This document shows positions 1 through 5,419 of a stretch of 15,644 bases of DNA, piece after piece. This DNA is from Methanobacteriota archaeon (lineage in GTDB: Archaea > Thermoplasmatota > Thermoplasmata > RBG-16-68-12 > EA-27). The DNA is taken from NCBI GenBank assembly GCA_016207545.1, contig JACQPO010000103.1, positions 1 through 15,644 of the forward strand, given 5' to 3'. Within the stretch, counting starts at the first letter, position 1. The number at the start of each line of letters is the position of its first letter. The notes beneath the pieces are model-generated. The model did no database searches and was not told where the DNA came from. It saw nothing but the letters and a program-made list of their open reading frames with translations. The position numbers and the translations under genes were made by a program.

Positions 1-1
1 C

Positions 2-313
2 TCCATCCGGGGGTCCCTCGAACCCGGCGGGGGCGCCCCAGTCGTCGTGGACGGGGAAGTGCTCGGGTACGCCATGCGAACGTCCCAATCCACGAAACCG
101 CTCTTCGTATCCACGGGACATCGCGTCGCGACGCGAACCGCCGTCCGCATCGTCCGCGCGTTGTGCCGCACGCGACAACCGGAGCCGTTGCGAATCGCGC
201 ACGTGCTCGCGACGGAAATGAAAAGAAGGCAAAGGAAAAAGGTTCAAGAGGGTTTGAAACTCGCTCCCTTCCCCAGGAGCGAACGGCCCAAAGCGAAGGG
301 GAGAGGCGCTTAG
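2..313 (+). CDS. nfi: Endonuclease V (deoxyinosine 3' endonuclease), C-terminal part, 5' end outside window
   Basis: The reading frame is open from the left edge (frame beginning at base 2) to a TAG at 311-313, so about 103 C-terminal residues are visible. The stretch GEVLGYAMRT, then KPLFVSTGHRV, then RQPEPLRIAHVLA matches the C-terminal third of endonuclease V, where a G-x-x-x-G-Y-x-x-R-T strand, the P-x-F-V/I-x-x-G-H-R/x motif and an L/xPEPxRxA motif occur in this order. The family nicks DNA (or RNA) one phosphodiester 3' of deoxyinosine produced by adenine deamination; its metal-binding acidic residues lie in the missing N-terminal part. After the family core there is a tail of about 30 residues rich in Lys and Arg (MKRRQRKK...KAKGRGA), which may aid nucleic acid binding; that is inference. 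A pyrimidine-rich tract starts directly after the stop. Confidence 0.85.
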   Translation, partial: SIRGSLEPGGGAPVVVDGEVLGYAMRTSQSTKPLFVSTGHRVATRTAVRIVRALCRTRQPEPLRIAHVLATEMKRRQRKKVQEGLKLAPFPRSERPKAKGRGA

Positions 314-348
314 CGCTTCTTCTTCTTGCCCTTCTTCTTTTTCGCCAA
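310..348 (-). CDS. Candidate micro-gene for a 12-residue lysine-rich peptide (MAKKKKGKKKKR)
   Basis: Read on the minus strand, a perfect Shine-Dalgarno GGAGG (bases 359-355) stands six bases before a TTG start (348-346), followed by eleven codons giving AKKKKGKKKKR and a TAA stop (312-310). A TATA-like GTTTAAG (391-385) is centred about 26 bases before a start site near 362, so the promoter, leader, ribosome site, start and stop are in register. The stop overlaps the nfi stop by four bases, the same tail-to-tail packing seen at the other convergent gene pairs in this window. The same frame is open further upstream to a stop at 480-478, with GTG at 465 and 417 and TTG at 426 as alternative starts giving 51, 35 and 38 residues. 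I recognise no family; it is not like ribosomal eL41, which is Arg-rich and longer. The main alternative is chance translation of an nfi terminator tract. Confidence 0.35.
   Translation of the reverse strand: MAKKKKGKKKKR
314..342 (+). terminator. Possible pyrimidine/T-tract terminator after nfi
   Basis: A run of CTTCTTCTT units ending in TTTTT follows the nfi stop codon, preceded by the short inverted repeat GCGCT-t-AGCGC that spans the stop (306-316). Archaeal RNA polymerase terminates at T-rich tracts, so this could end the nfi transcript. The same bases read on the other strand encode the lysine-rich peptide described separately, so the tract may exist for coding reasons instead. Confidence 0.3.
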
Positions 349-384
349 GGGGTTCCTCCGTGTTATGGGTATGATGAATCGCGA

Positions 385-391
385 CTTAAAC
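385..391 (-). promoter_or_regulatory. TATA-like box for the lysine-rich micro-gene
   Basis: GTTTAAG on the minus strand sits in a locally AT-richer patch. Its centre near 388 predicts transcription from about 362, just before the GGAGG at 359-355. Confidence 0.35.
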
Positions 392-476
392 GTTTCTTCA
401 CGCGAAATTTTCTGCACGCGCGACAAAAATACGACGCAAACTTCGCGGAGAGTTGCGCAACGCACCGCGGAGAACC

Positions 477-483
477 ATTAAAC
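477..483 (+). promoter_or_regulatory. TATA-like box for ketopantoate reductase
   Basis: ATTAAAC is centred about 27 bases before the GTG at 507, which is the spacing expected if the mRNA begins at the start codon (leaderless). An alternative AT-rich box, CAAAAATA at 424-431, would give a transcript starting near 454. Confidence 0.4.
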
Positions 484-506
484 GGCGCGGAACGCTTCCG
501 CCCAAC

Positions 507-1406
507 GTGCGCGTTCTCGTCTTCGGCGCCGGCGCGATCGGAAGTTTGCTCGGAGGAATTCTCTCCAGAGAACACGACGTGACTCTCGTCGGTCGCGCCG
601 CGCACGTCGAGGCGATTCATCGCCGCGGACTCCGAATCTCAGGACACACGACGTTGCTCGCGAAGCCGACCGCGACGACGACGGTCCCGCAAGGACCGTT
701 CGACCTTGTGCTCGTGACGACAAAAGCGTACGACACCGCGTCCGCGGTCGAAGCGCTTCGTCCGTTTTGGCGGCAGAGCGTGTTCGTGACGTTGCAGAAC
801 GGCCTCGGCAACGCGGAACGCATCGCGAGCGCCGCGGATCACGTGTTGGCGGGGACCACGACCCACGGCGTGACGTTCGTCGCGCCGGGCGAGATCGTGC
901 ACGCGGGCCGCGGGGATACGCGCGTCGGTCCGTGGCAGGGCACAACATGGGACGACGCGCAACGCGTGGCGGGAGCGCTCACCGCCGCGGGCCTACCGAC
1001 GACCGTCACCGCGAACGTGCGGCGGGAGGTGTGGGGGAAGGTCGTCGTGAACGCGGCGATCAACCCCCTCACCGCGGTCCTACGTCGCCCGAACGGCGCC
1101 CTCGCCGAGGCGGACGACCTGCGGCGGTTGCTCGGCCGCGTCGCCCGCGAGGGGGTCGCGGCCGCCGGTGCGGCAGGGGTCGACCTGGACCCGGACGAGC
1201 TCGCGGGGAAGGCCGCCGAGGTCGCGAGCCGGACCGCGGAGAACCGGTCGAGCATGTTGCAGGACGTGGAGCGGGGCCGGCGGACGGAGATCGAGGCGAT
1301 CGTCGGCGAACTGCTCCGGGTTGCGGACGAGAAGGGGGTCCCGACCCCGTACCTCCGGACCCTGTTCGTCCTCGTCCGTGGCCTCGAGCGGGCCGTCCCC
1401 CGATAG
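507..1406 (+). CDS. panE: 2-dehydropantoate 2-reductase (ketopantoate reductase, ApbA/PanE family)
   Basis: The product reduces ketopantoate to pantoate with NAD(P)H in the pathway to coenzyme A. With the GTG at 507 the protein has 299 residues, the usual family length. It opens with a Rossmann strand and dinucleotide loop (VRVLVFGAGAIG, 1-12). LVTTKAYD around 69-76 and VTLQNGLGN at 94-102 follow, with the family's cofactor-contacting Lys and Asn. WGKVVVNAAINPLTA (176-190) holds the catalytic Lys178 and Asn182, and RRTEIEAI (258-265) closes the substrate pocket. The frame is open upstream to a TTG at 453, but those 18 basic residues precede the Rossmann strand without family support. A TATA-like ATTAAAC stands 27 bases before the GTG, so a leaderless message is likely. 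The 3' half is more GC-rich than the 5' half, reflecting Ala/Gly/Arg-rich helices. It could act on another 2-keto acid, but the motifs are standard. Confidence 0.9.
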   Translation: MRVLVFGAGAIGSLLGGILSREHDVTLVGRAAHVEAIHRRGLRISGHTTLLAKPTATTTVPQGPFDLVLVTTKAYDTASAVEALRPFWRQSVFVTLQNGLGNAERIASAADHVLAGTTTHGVTFVAPGEIVHAGRGDTRVGPWQGTTWDDAQRVAGALTAAGLPTTVTANVRREVWGKVVVNAAINPLTAVLRRPNGALAEADDLRRLLGRVAREGVAAAGAAGVDLDPDELAGKAAEVASRTAENRSSMLQDVERGRRTEIEAIVGELLRVADEKGVPTPYLRTLFVLVRGLERAVPR

Positions 1407-1424
1407 GGAGACGGGGCCGGAAGG

Positions 1425-1446
1425 TATTTAAATAGTGCTTTAAATC
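1425..1446 (+). promoter_or_regulatory. Tandem TATA boxes upstream of the TBP gene
   Basis: TATTTAAATAG (1425-1435) and CTTTAAATC (1438-1446) lie about 12 bases apart after a purine-rich GGAAGG that could serve as a BRE. They predict starts near 1456 and 1468 and therefore a leader of about 40-50 bases, unlike the leaderless arrangement seen elsewhere in the window. The inverted repeat CCCCG-ACG-CGGGG (1451-1463) overlaps the predicted start site. Confidence 0.65.
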
Positions 1447-1491
1447 TGGACCCCGACGCGGGGGGGAGCCAGGCGGGCTTGGCCCTGCGGC

Positions 1492-1503
1492 GGGAGGAAT
1501 CCC
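1492..1503 (+). promoter_or_regulatory. Shine-Dalgarno of TBP inside a small GNRA-type hairpin
   Basis: GGGA-GGAA-TCCC can fold as a 4-bp stem closed by a GGAA tetraloop of the GNRA class. The ribosome-binding GGGAGG (1492-1497) lies half in the stem and half in the loop, nine bases before the ATG at 1507. The site fixes the start codon; any regulatory role of the hairpin is inference. Confidence 0.5.
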
Positions 1504-1506
1504 AAC

Positions 1507-2055
1507 ATGGCGAAAATCAAGATTGAAAACGTGGTCGCGTCGACGTCCCTCGGCGGCGAACTGGACCTCCAGGCGATTGCGCTCGCCCTCGGCGGCGCGG
1601 AGTACGAGCCGGAGCAGTTTCCCGGCCTCATCTACCGCCTGAAGGAGCCCAAGACCGCGACCCTCCTGTTCCGGAGCGGGAAGGTCGTCTGCACGGGGGC
1701 GAAGTCCCTCGAGCACGTGAAGACCGCGATCGACACGGTCGCGAGGCAGATTGAGGCTGCGGGGATCCCGATTAAGAAGAACCCGGAGATCGAGGTCCAG
1801 AACATCGTCGCGTCCTCGGACCTCGGCACGGAGATCAACCTGAACGCGATCGCGATCTCGCTCGGCCTGGAGAAGGTCGAGTACGAGCCGGAGCAGTTCC
1901 CCGGCCTCGTGTACCGGATCGACGACCCGAAGGTCGTCGTCCTCCTGTTCGGGAGCGGGAAGCTCGTCTGCACGGGGGCCCGGAAGCCCCAGGACGTGGA
2001 GAAGGCCGTCGAGCGGATCACGCAGGAACTGAAGGCCGCCGGGTTGCTCCGCTAG
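1507..2055 (+). CDS. tbp: TATA-box-binding protein (TBP)
   Basis: TBP binds TATA boxes and, with TFB, recruits archaeal RNA polymerase. The 182-residue protein consists of two direct repeats of about 90 residues. Each begins with I-x-N-(V/I)-V-A-S and contains YEPEQFPGL(I/V)YR, then a strand with LLF-x-SGK-(V/L)VCTGA and an amphipathic helix (repeat 1 about residues 3-90, repeat 2 about 93-182). This is the complete saddle fold, with little room for an acidic C-terminal tail. The ATG at 1507 is fixed by GGGAGG nine bases upstream. The gene has its own tandem TATA boxes and a leader, so autoregulation is conceivable but not shown. The downstream hydrolase starts one base after its stop, implying a shared transcript. 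Parts of the two repeats remain nearly identical at DNA level. Confidence 0.97.
   Translation: MAKIKIENVVASTSLGGELDLQAIALALGGAEYEPEQFPGLIYRLKEPKTATLLFRSGKVVCTGAKSLEHVKTAIDTVARQIEAAGIPIKKNPEIEVQNIVASSDLGTEINLNAIAISLGLEKVEYEPEQFPGLVYRIDDPKVVVLLFGSGKLVCTGARKPQDVEKAVERITQELKAAGLLR
1600..1637 (+). repeat. 38-base direct repeat inside the TBP gene (partner at 1879-1916)
   Basis: These bases match 1879-1916 at 35 of 38 positions, with mismatches at 1620, 1630 and 1632. The first 20 bases are identical. They encode the EYEPEQFPGLxYR strand in each TBP half. Confidence 0.9.
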
Positions 2056-2056
2056 G

Positions 2057-2890
2057 ATGCCGATCTTCGACAACCATTTCCACCTCGACCCCCGCGGGTT
2101 GTACCTCGACGCCGCCAGGATGTTCGCGAAGGCGGGCGGCACCCATGTGATGCTGACCCATCTCCCGTACGACGACATCCCCATCGTCTCGGGGGATGAT
2201 TACGGGGTTGCGTTCGAGCGGACCCTGAAGACCGCAGACCTCGTCCGGGAGCAGGTGGGGGTGAAGGTGTTCGTGGCGGTCGGGCCGTACCCCGCCGACC
2301 TCCTCCGGTTGGACGAGAAGCTCGGCTTGGCGGCGGGGGTCGCGGCGATGAAGCGGGGGATGGACCTCGCGGCCACGCTCGTGCGGGAGGGGAGGGCGAC
2401 CGCCCTCGGGGAGATCGGACGCCCGCACTTTCGCGTGGCCTCGGACTTGTGGCAGGCATCGAACGGGATTCTGCAGTACGGGATGGAGCTGGCGCGCGAC
2501 GTCGGATGCGCGGTCGTGCTCCACACGGAGGACCCCACCCCGGAGACGTTCGCGGAGTTCGCGCGGATGGCGGACGCCGCAGGCCTTCCCCGGGGAAAGG
2601 TCGTGAAACACCATGCGCCGCCGCTCGTCCTGCCCACGGAGACGCACGGCATCATCCCGAGCGTGCTCGCGCGGGAAGACCATCTTCGCGAGGCGATCCG
2701 GAAGGGCGGGCCGTTCCTCATGGAGACGGACTACATCGACGATCCCCGACGGCCCGGAGCCGTCCTCGGCCCCGCGACGGTGCCTCGGAAGACCGCGCGC
2801 CTCCTGTCCGCGGGCGTCCTGACTGCGGAGGAAGCCGCCAGGATCCACGAGGAGCTGCCGTCGAAGACGTACGGAATCCAGATCGCGTGA
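2057..2890 (+). CDS. TatD-related metal-dependent hydrolase (amidohydrolase superfamily)
   Basis: This 277-residue protein has the metal-site pattern of TatD-like TIM-barrel hydrolases. NHFHLD at 6-11 supplies the HxH on the first strand, GEIGRPH at 118-124 the bridging Glu119, VLHTEDP at 154-160 a His, KHH at 184-186 a second His, and METDYIDDP at 222-230 the Asp after the last strand. Relatives include DNases and phosphoesterases, and it resembles the archaeal branch called predicted metal-dependent hydrolase rather than bacterial TatD proper. Substrate is unknown. Its ATG lies one base after the TBP stop with no clear ribosome-binding site of its own, so it is probably translated from the TBP transcript. 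It ends tail to tail with the acylphosphatase gene, one base apart. Confidence 0.85.
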   Translation: MPIFDNHFHLDPRGLYLDAARMFAKAGGTHVMLTHLPYDDIPIVSGDDYGVAFERTLKTADLVREQVGVKVFVAVGPYPADLLRLDEKLGLAAGVAAMKRGMDLAATLVREGRATALGEIGRPHFRVASDLWQASNGILQYGMELARDVGCAVVLHTEDPTPETFAEFARMADAAGLPRGKVVKHHAPPLVLPTETHGIIPSVLAREDHLREAIRKGGPFLMETDYIDDPRRPGAVLGPATVPRKTARLLSAGVLTAEEAARIHEELPSKTYGIQIA

Positions 2891-2891
2891 C

Positions 2892-3167
2892 TTATCGCCG
2901 GATTTCGAACGTGCGGAACCCCCCCGTCGCCTCCGCCCACGCGACTTCCACGTCCGCCACGCGCGCGTGCGGCTGGGATGTGCGGTTCCACGCAATCGCC
3001 TCCTCCACGGCCTCCTTCTCCCCTTCGAACACGGCCTCGACGGATCCGTCATATCGGTTCCGCACCCAACCCGTGAGGCCGAGTTCGAGCGCCCGCTCCC
3101 GGCAATTGGCGCGGAAGAACACGCCTTGCACGTGTCCGCGGAAAACGACGTGCGCCCGCGCGCGCAT
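2892..3167 (-). CDS. acyP: Acylphosphatase
   Basis: Acylphosphatases hydrolyse carboxyl-phosphate mixed anhydrides such as 1,3-bisphosphoglycerate or acetyl/carbamoyl phosphate. The 91-residue product is the normal length of this alpha/beta sandwich. The signature GHVQGVFFR (11-19) gives the phosphate-binding loop with catalytic Arg19, and GWVRNRYDGSVEAVFEG (33-49) gives the catalytic Asn37 and the second signature. The C-terminal FRTFEIRR is the usual edge strand. It starts at an ATG with no Shine-Dalgarno and a promoter shared with or adjacent to that of the divergent CBS gene. Placement tail to tail with the TatD-like gene appears incidental to function. Confidence 0.95.
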   Translation of the reverse strand: MRARAHVVFRGHVQGVFFRANCRERALELGLTGWVRNRYDGSVEAVFEGEKEAVEEAIAWNRTSQPHARVADVEVAWAEATGGFRTFEIRR

Positions 3168-3189
3168 CGAGGGACGGAACCGGGCCGGA

Positions 3190-3205
3190 CACTAAAACTT
3201 TATAG
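3190..3205. promoter_or_regulatory. Divergent promoter between acylphosphatase and CBS-HPF genes
   Basis: ACTTTATAG (3196-3204) reads as a TATA box on both strands. On the plus strand it predicts a start near 3227 and a leader of about 27 bases before the CBS gene. On the minus strand it predicts a start near 3174, seven bases before the acylphosphatase ATG; the adjoining GTTTTAG (3197-3191) would make that message leaderless. Confidence 0.5.
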
Positions 3206-3253
3206 CGTTCCCCCGTTAGGGCGCGCACTGCGCCAACGCTCGGAAGCACATCG

Positions 3254-4393
3254 ATGCCGAAAGTGCGCCTGCGGGATCTGAAGGTTCGGGATTTCATGTC
3301 CCGCGACGTCGTGACCGGCACACCGGACGAGCCCGTGTCCGAGATTCTGGGCAAGATGAAGGCGAACGACATCCACGAGGTCCCGATCCTCGACAAGAAG
3401 AAGCTCGTGGGCATCGTCTCGATGGCGGCGATCGCCCGCCGGCGGGAGCTCGCGCCGACCGCGAAGGCCGCGCACCTCGTCCACGCGGCCCCGGACCTGT
3501 CGCCGGACCTCGACATGCCGGCCGCCGCGGAGAAGATGCTCTCGTCCGGAAACCGATCCCTCCCCGTCGTGGAGAAGGGGAAGCTCGTCGGTATCCTGTC
3601 CCGCACGGACGTCGCACGCGCGCTCGCGCAGAGCGAAGAGGTCCAGGGCATCCGCGTCTCCGACATCATGACCCCGAATCCGCAGTGCGTAAACGGCTCG
3701 GACACAATCGCGCAATCGCGGACGGTCATGGCGGCCCTCGGGGAGCGGGCCGTCCCCGTCATCGATGCGAAGAAGTGGCTCGTGGGCGTCGTGGGGCTCA
3801 AGGACCTCGCGGACCTGTTCGCGAAGCCGAAGTCGAAGGCGCAGTTCGGCGAGCTGAGCGGGGAGAAGGAAGCGATCCGCGTGCGGGTCAGCAGCATCAT
3901 GCGCCCCCCGATCACCGTGTCCCCGGATGCGGCGCTCCCCACGGCCCTCGACCTGATGACGAAGAACCGGATTTCCACGATCCTGATCGCGAAGGACTGG
4001 GAGCCGCTCGGCATCATCACGTCCGCGGACCTCCTCGAGCACGCCGCTCGGTACCGGGAACGGGAAGGCATCCTCGTGCAGATCAGCGGGCTTGAGGAAC
4101 AACCGGACGTGTACGACCAGCTGTACCACATCATCGAGAAGGCGATGCGGCGGATCAGCGGCCTCGTCACCCCGCGCGTCCTGAACATGCACGTCCATCA
4201 GTACAAGTCCGACGGCGACCGGTCGAAGTGGTCCCTCCGCGTCCGGTTCGCGACGAACCACGAGATGTACTACTTCAACCACTTCGACTGGGACCTGTTC
4301 AAGGCGCTCGACGGGCTTTTGGACCAACTCGAGGCGCGCATCAAGAAGGAGAAGGACCGTCGGCTCGCGGAGCGAAAGCTCCACCGCTCATAG
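3254..4393 (+). CDS. Four-CBS-domain protein with C-terminal HPF/YfiA-like ribosome-binding domain
   Basis: The 379-residue protein contains four CBS motifs at about 10-60, 75-125, 133-190 and 211-265. Each has the V-x-D/S-I/F-M start and a (L/P)xGI(V/I)(S/T)xxD-type end, forming two Bateman modules that usually bind adenine nucleotides such as AMP, ATP or SAM. The last 105 residues do not look like CBS. ILVQISGLEEQPDVYDQL, a helix to about 303, VLNMHVHQYKSDGDRSKW, SLRVRFATN, and a final helix WDLFKALDGLLDQLEARI ending in Lys/Arg follow the beta-alpha-beta-beta-beta-alpha order of the hibernation promoting factor N-terminal domain. This would be a ribosome-silencing factor gated by adenylate energy charge; the structural reading is mine and the function is inferred. 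I recall CBS-containing hibernation factors having been reported in archaea but cannot check. The 3' end overlaps the deacetylase-family gene by six bases. Confidence 0.85.
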   Translation: MPKVRLRDLKVRDFMSRDVVTGTPDEPVSEILGKMKANDIHEVPILDKKKLVGIVSMAAIARRRELAPTAKAAHLVHAAPDLSPDLDMPAAAEKMLSSGNRSLPVVEKGKLVGILSRTDVARALAQSEEVQGIRVSDIMTPNPQCVNGSDTIAQSRTVMAALGERAVPVIDAKKWLVGVVGLKDLADLFAKPKSKAQFGELSGEKEAIRVRVSSIMRPPITVSPDAALPTALDLMTKNRISTILIAKDWEPLGIITSADLLEHAARYREREGILVQISGLEEQPDVYDQLYHIIEKAMRRISGLVTPRVLNMHVHQYKSDGDRSKWSLRVRFATNHEMYYFNHFDWDLFKALDGLLDQLEARIKKEKDRRLAERKLHRS

Positions 4394-5389
4394 GTCCCAA
4401 TAGGGTCCAAGGACCCTCTTGACCCGATCCACAGCTTCCTTGCCGCGAGCCGTTTCGTCCGCGACGTCGCGGAACTGGAGGTGCACGGACTCGCCGCGGA
4501 ACAAGGCGACGGTCCCCGCAACGACCTCCGCGAGCGCTTGCGGGTGGTAGCCGCCCTCGAGCGCGAAGGCCACGCGGTTCTTGCACAACGTTCGCGCGAC
4601 GTCGAGCGTCCGTTCCGCGAGGGTCAGGTAGCCCGGGGACGAGAGCGCGAGCATCGTCAGGGGGTCCTTGTAGTGGGCGTCCGCGCCCAGGCTGACGAGG
4701 ATCGCCTCGGGTTGGAACTGGCGCAAGACCGGCTCGATCACCTCCCGGAACGCCAACTCGTAGGAAGCGTCCCCGCTGCGCGCGGGGAATGGGATGTTGA
4801 CCGTGTAGCCCTCCCCCGGCCCTTCCCCGACGTCCCCCGCGGGCCCCGTCCCGGGGTAGATGCCAGACTGGTGGGTCGAGACGTACAACACGTCCTTCGA
4901 GGTTGCGAAGATGTCCCTCGTCCCGTTTCCGTGATGGGCGTCGAGGTCGAGGATGGCGATGCGGGACAGCCGCTCCCGAAGCACGGCGGCCGCGACCGCC
5001 ACTCCGTTGAAATAACAGAAGCCCCCGCCGTAGTCCGGTCCCGCATGGTGTCCTGGCGGCCGGACGAGGGCGAACGCAGGTCGCCTGCCCTTCACGGATG
5101 CAAGCGCCGCCTCCACGACGCCGCCCGCGGCGATCCGGGCGATTTCCGGGGTTTCCGGACGGACCGCCGTGTCGATGTCGAGGTAGCCGTCGCCCATCGT
5201 CTCGACCAGGTCCACGTATGCCTTCGCATGGACTCTCTCGATCATCGCGCGCGCCGCCGGCTCGGGCGTCTTCGGGTCGAACAAGTTCAGGGACTCGAGC
5301 TTTCGGGTGATCGCCTCGAGGCGGTGCGGAGACTCCACGTGCCCCGGGGCCTGCACGTGGCGCAGGCAGTCGCGGGAGTAGACGAGCAC
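4388..5389 (-). CDS. Histone deacetylase-family (AcuC/HDAC-like) zinc deacetylase
   Basis: The 333-residue protein has every catalytic element of the arginase-fold deacetylases. RPPGHHAGP (110-118) holds the His114-His115 charge relay. LDLDAHHGNGT (147-157) gives zinc ligands Asp150 and His152, GADAHYKDPL (235-244) the third ligand Asp237, and EGGYH (278-282) the transition-state Tyr281. Substrates in this family range from acetyl-lysine (histones, Alba, acetyl-CoA synthetase) to acetylpolyamines, and the sequence alone does not decide. The start is a GTG at 5389-5387. A CCTTTATCC box centred 26 bases upstream lies between this gene and the preceding peptidase gene, so it may be transcribed leaderless from its own promoter as well as by read-through. 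It is convergent with the CBS-HPF gene, overlapping by six bases. Confidence 0.93.
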   Translation of the reverse strand: MLVYSRDCLRHVQAPGHVESPHRLEAITRKLESLNLFDPKTPEPAARAMIERVHAKAYVDLVETMGDGYLDIDTAVRPETPEIARIAAGGVVEAALASVKGRRPAFALVRPPGHHAGPDYGGGFCYFNGVAVAAAVLRERLSRIAILDLDAHHGNGTRDIFATSKDVLYVSTHQSGIYPGTGPAGDVGEGPGEGYTVNIPFPARSGDASYELAFREVIEPVLRQFQPEAILVSLGADAHYKDPLTMLALSSPGYLTLAERTLDVARTLCKNRVAFALEGGYHPQALAEVVAGTVALFRGESVHLQFRDVADETARGKEAVDRVKRVLGPYWDL

Positions 5390-5410
5390 CGCGCGGGCAT
5401 CCGCGGCGAA

Positions 5411-5419
5411 GGATAAAGG
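5411..5419 (-). promoter_or_regulatory. Internal TATA box before the HDAC-family gene
   Basis: On the minus strand CCTTTATCC begins directly after the M24 peptidase stop codon and is centred 26 bases before the GTG at 5389, the leaderless spacing. Confidence 0.5.

Noticed and set aside
453..506. TTG start for panE at 453
   Set aside because: The extra 18 residues precede the Rossmann strand that normally begins the protein, and the GTG at 507 has a correctly placed TATA-like box.
850..1100. GC increase inside panE as a sign of a chimeric gene or assembly join
   Set aside because: Family motifs run continuously through the region with no frameshift, and the rise follows Ala/Gly/Arg-rich helices.
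1069..2184. Long minus-strand frame opposite panE, TBP and the TatD-like gene
   Set aside because: Its translation is Arg/Pro/Gly-rich low-complexity sequence antisense to genes with clear family motifs, as expected from high GC codon positions.
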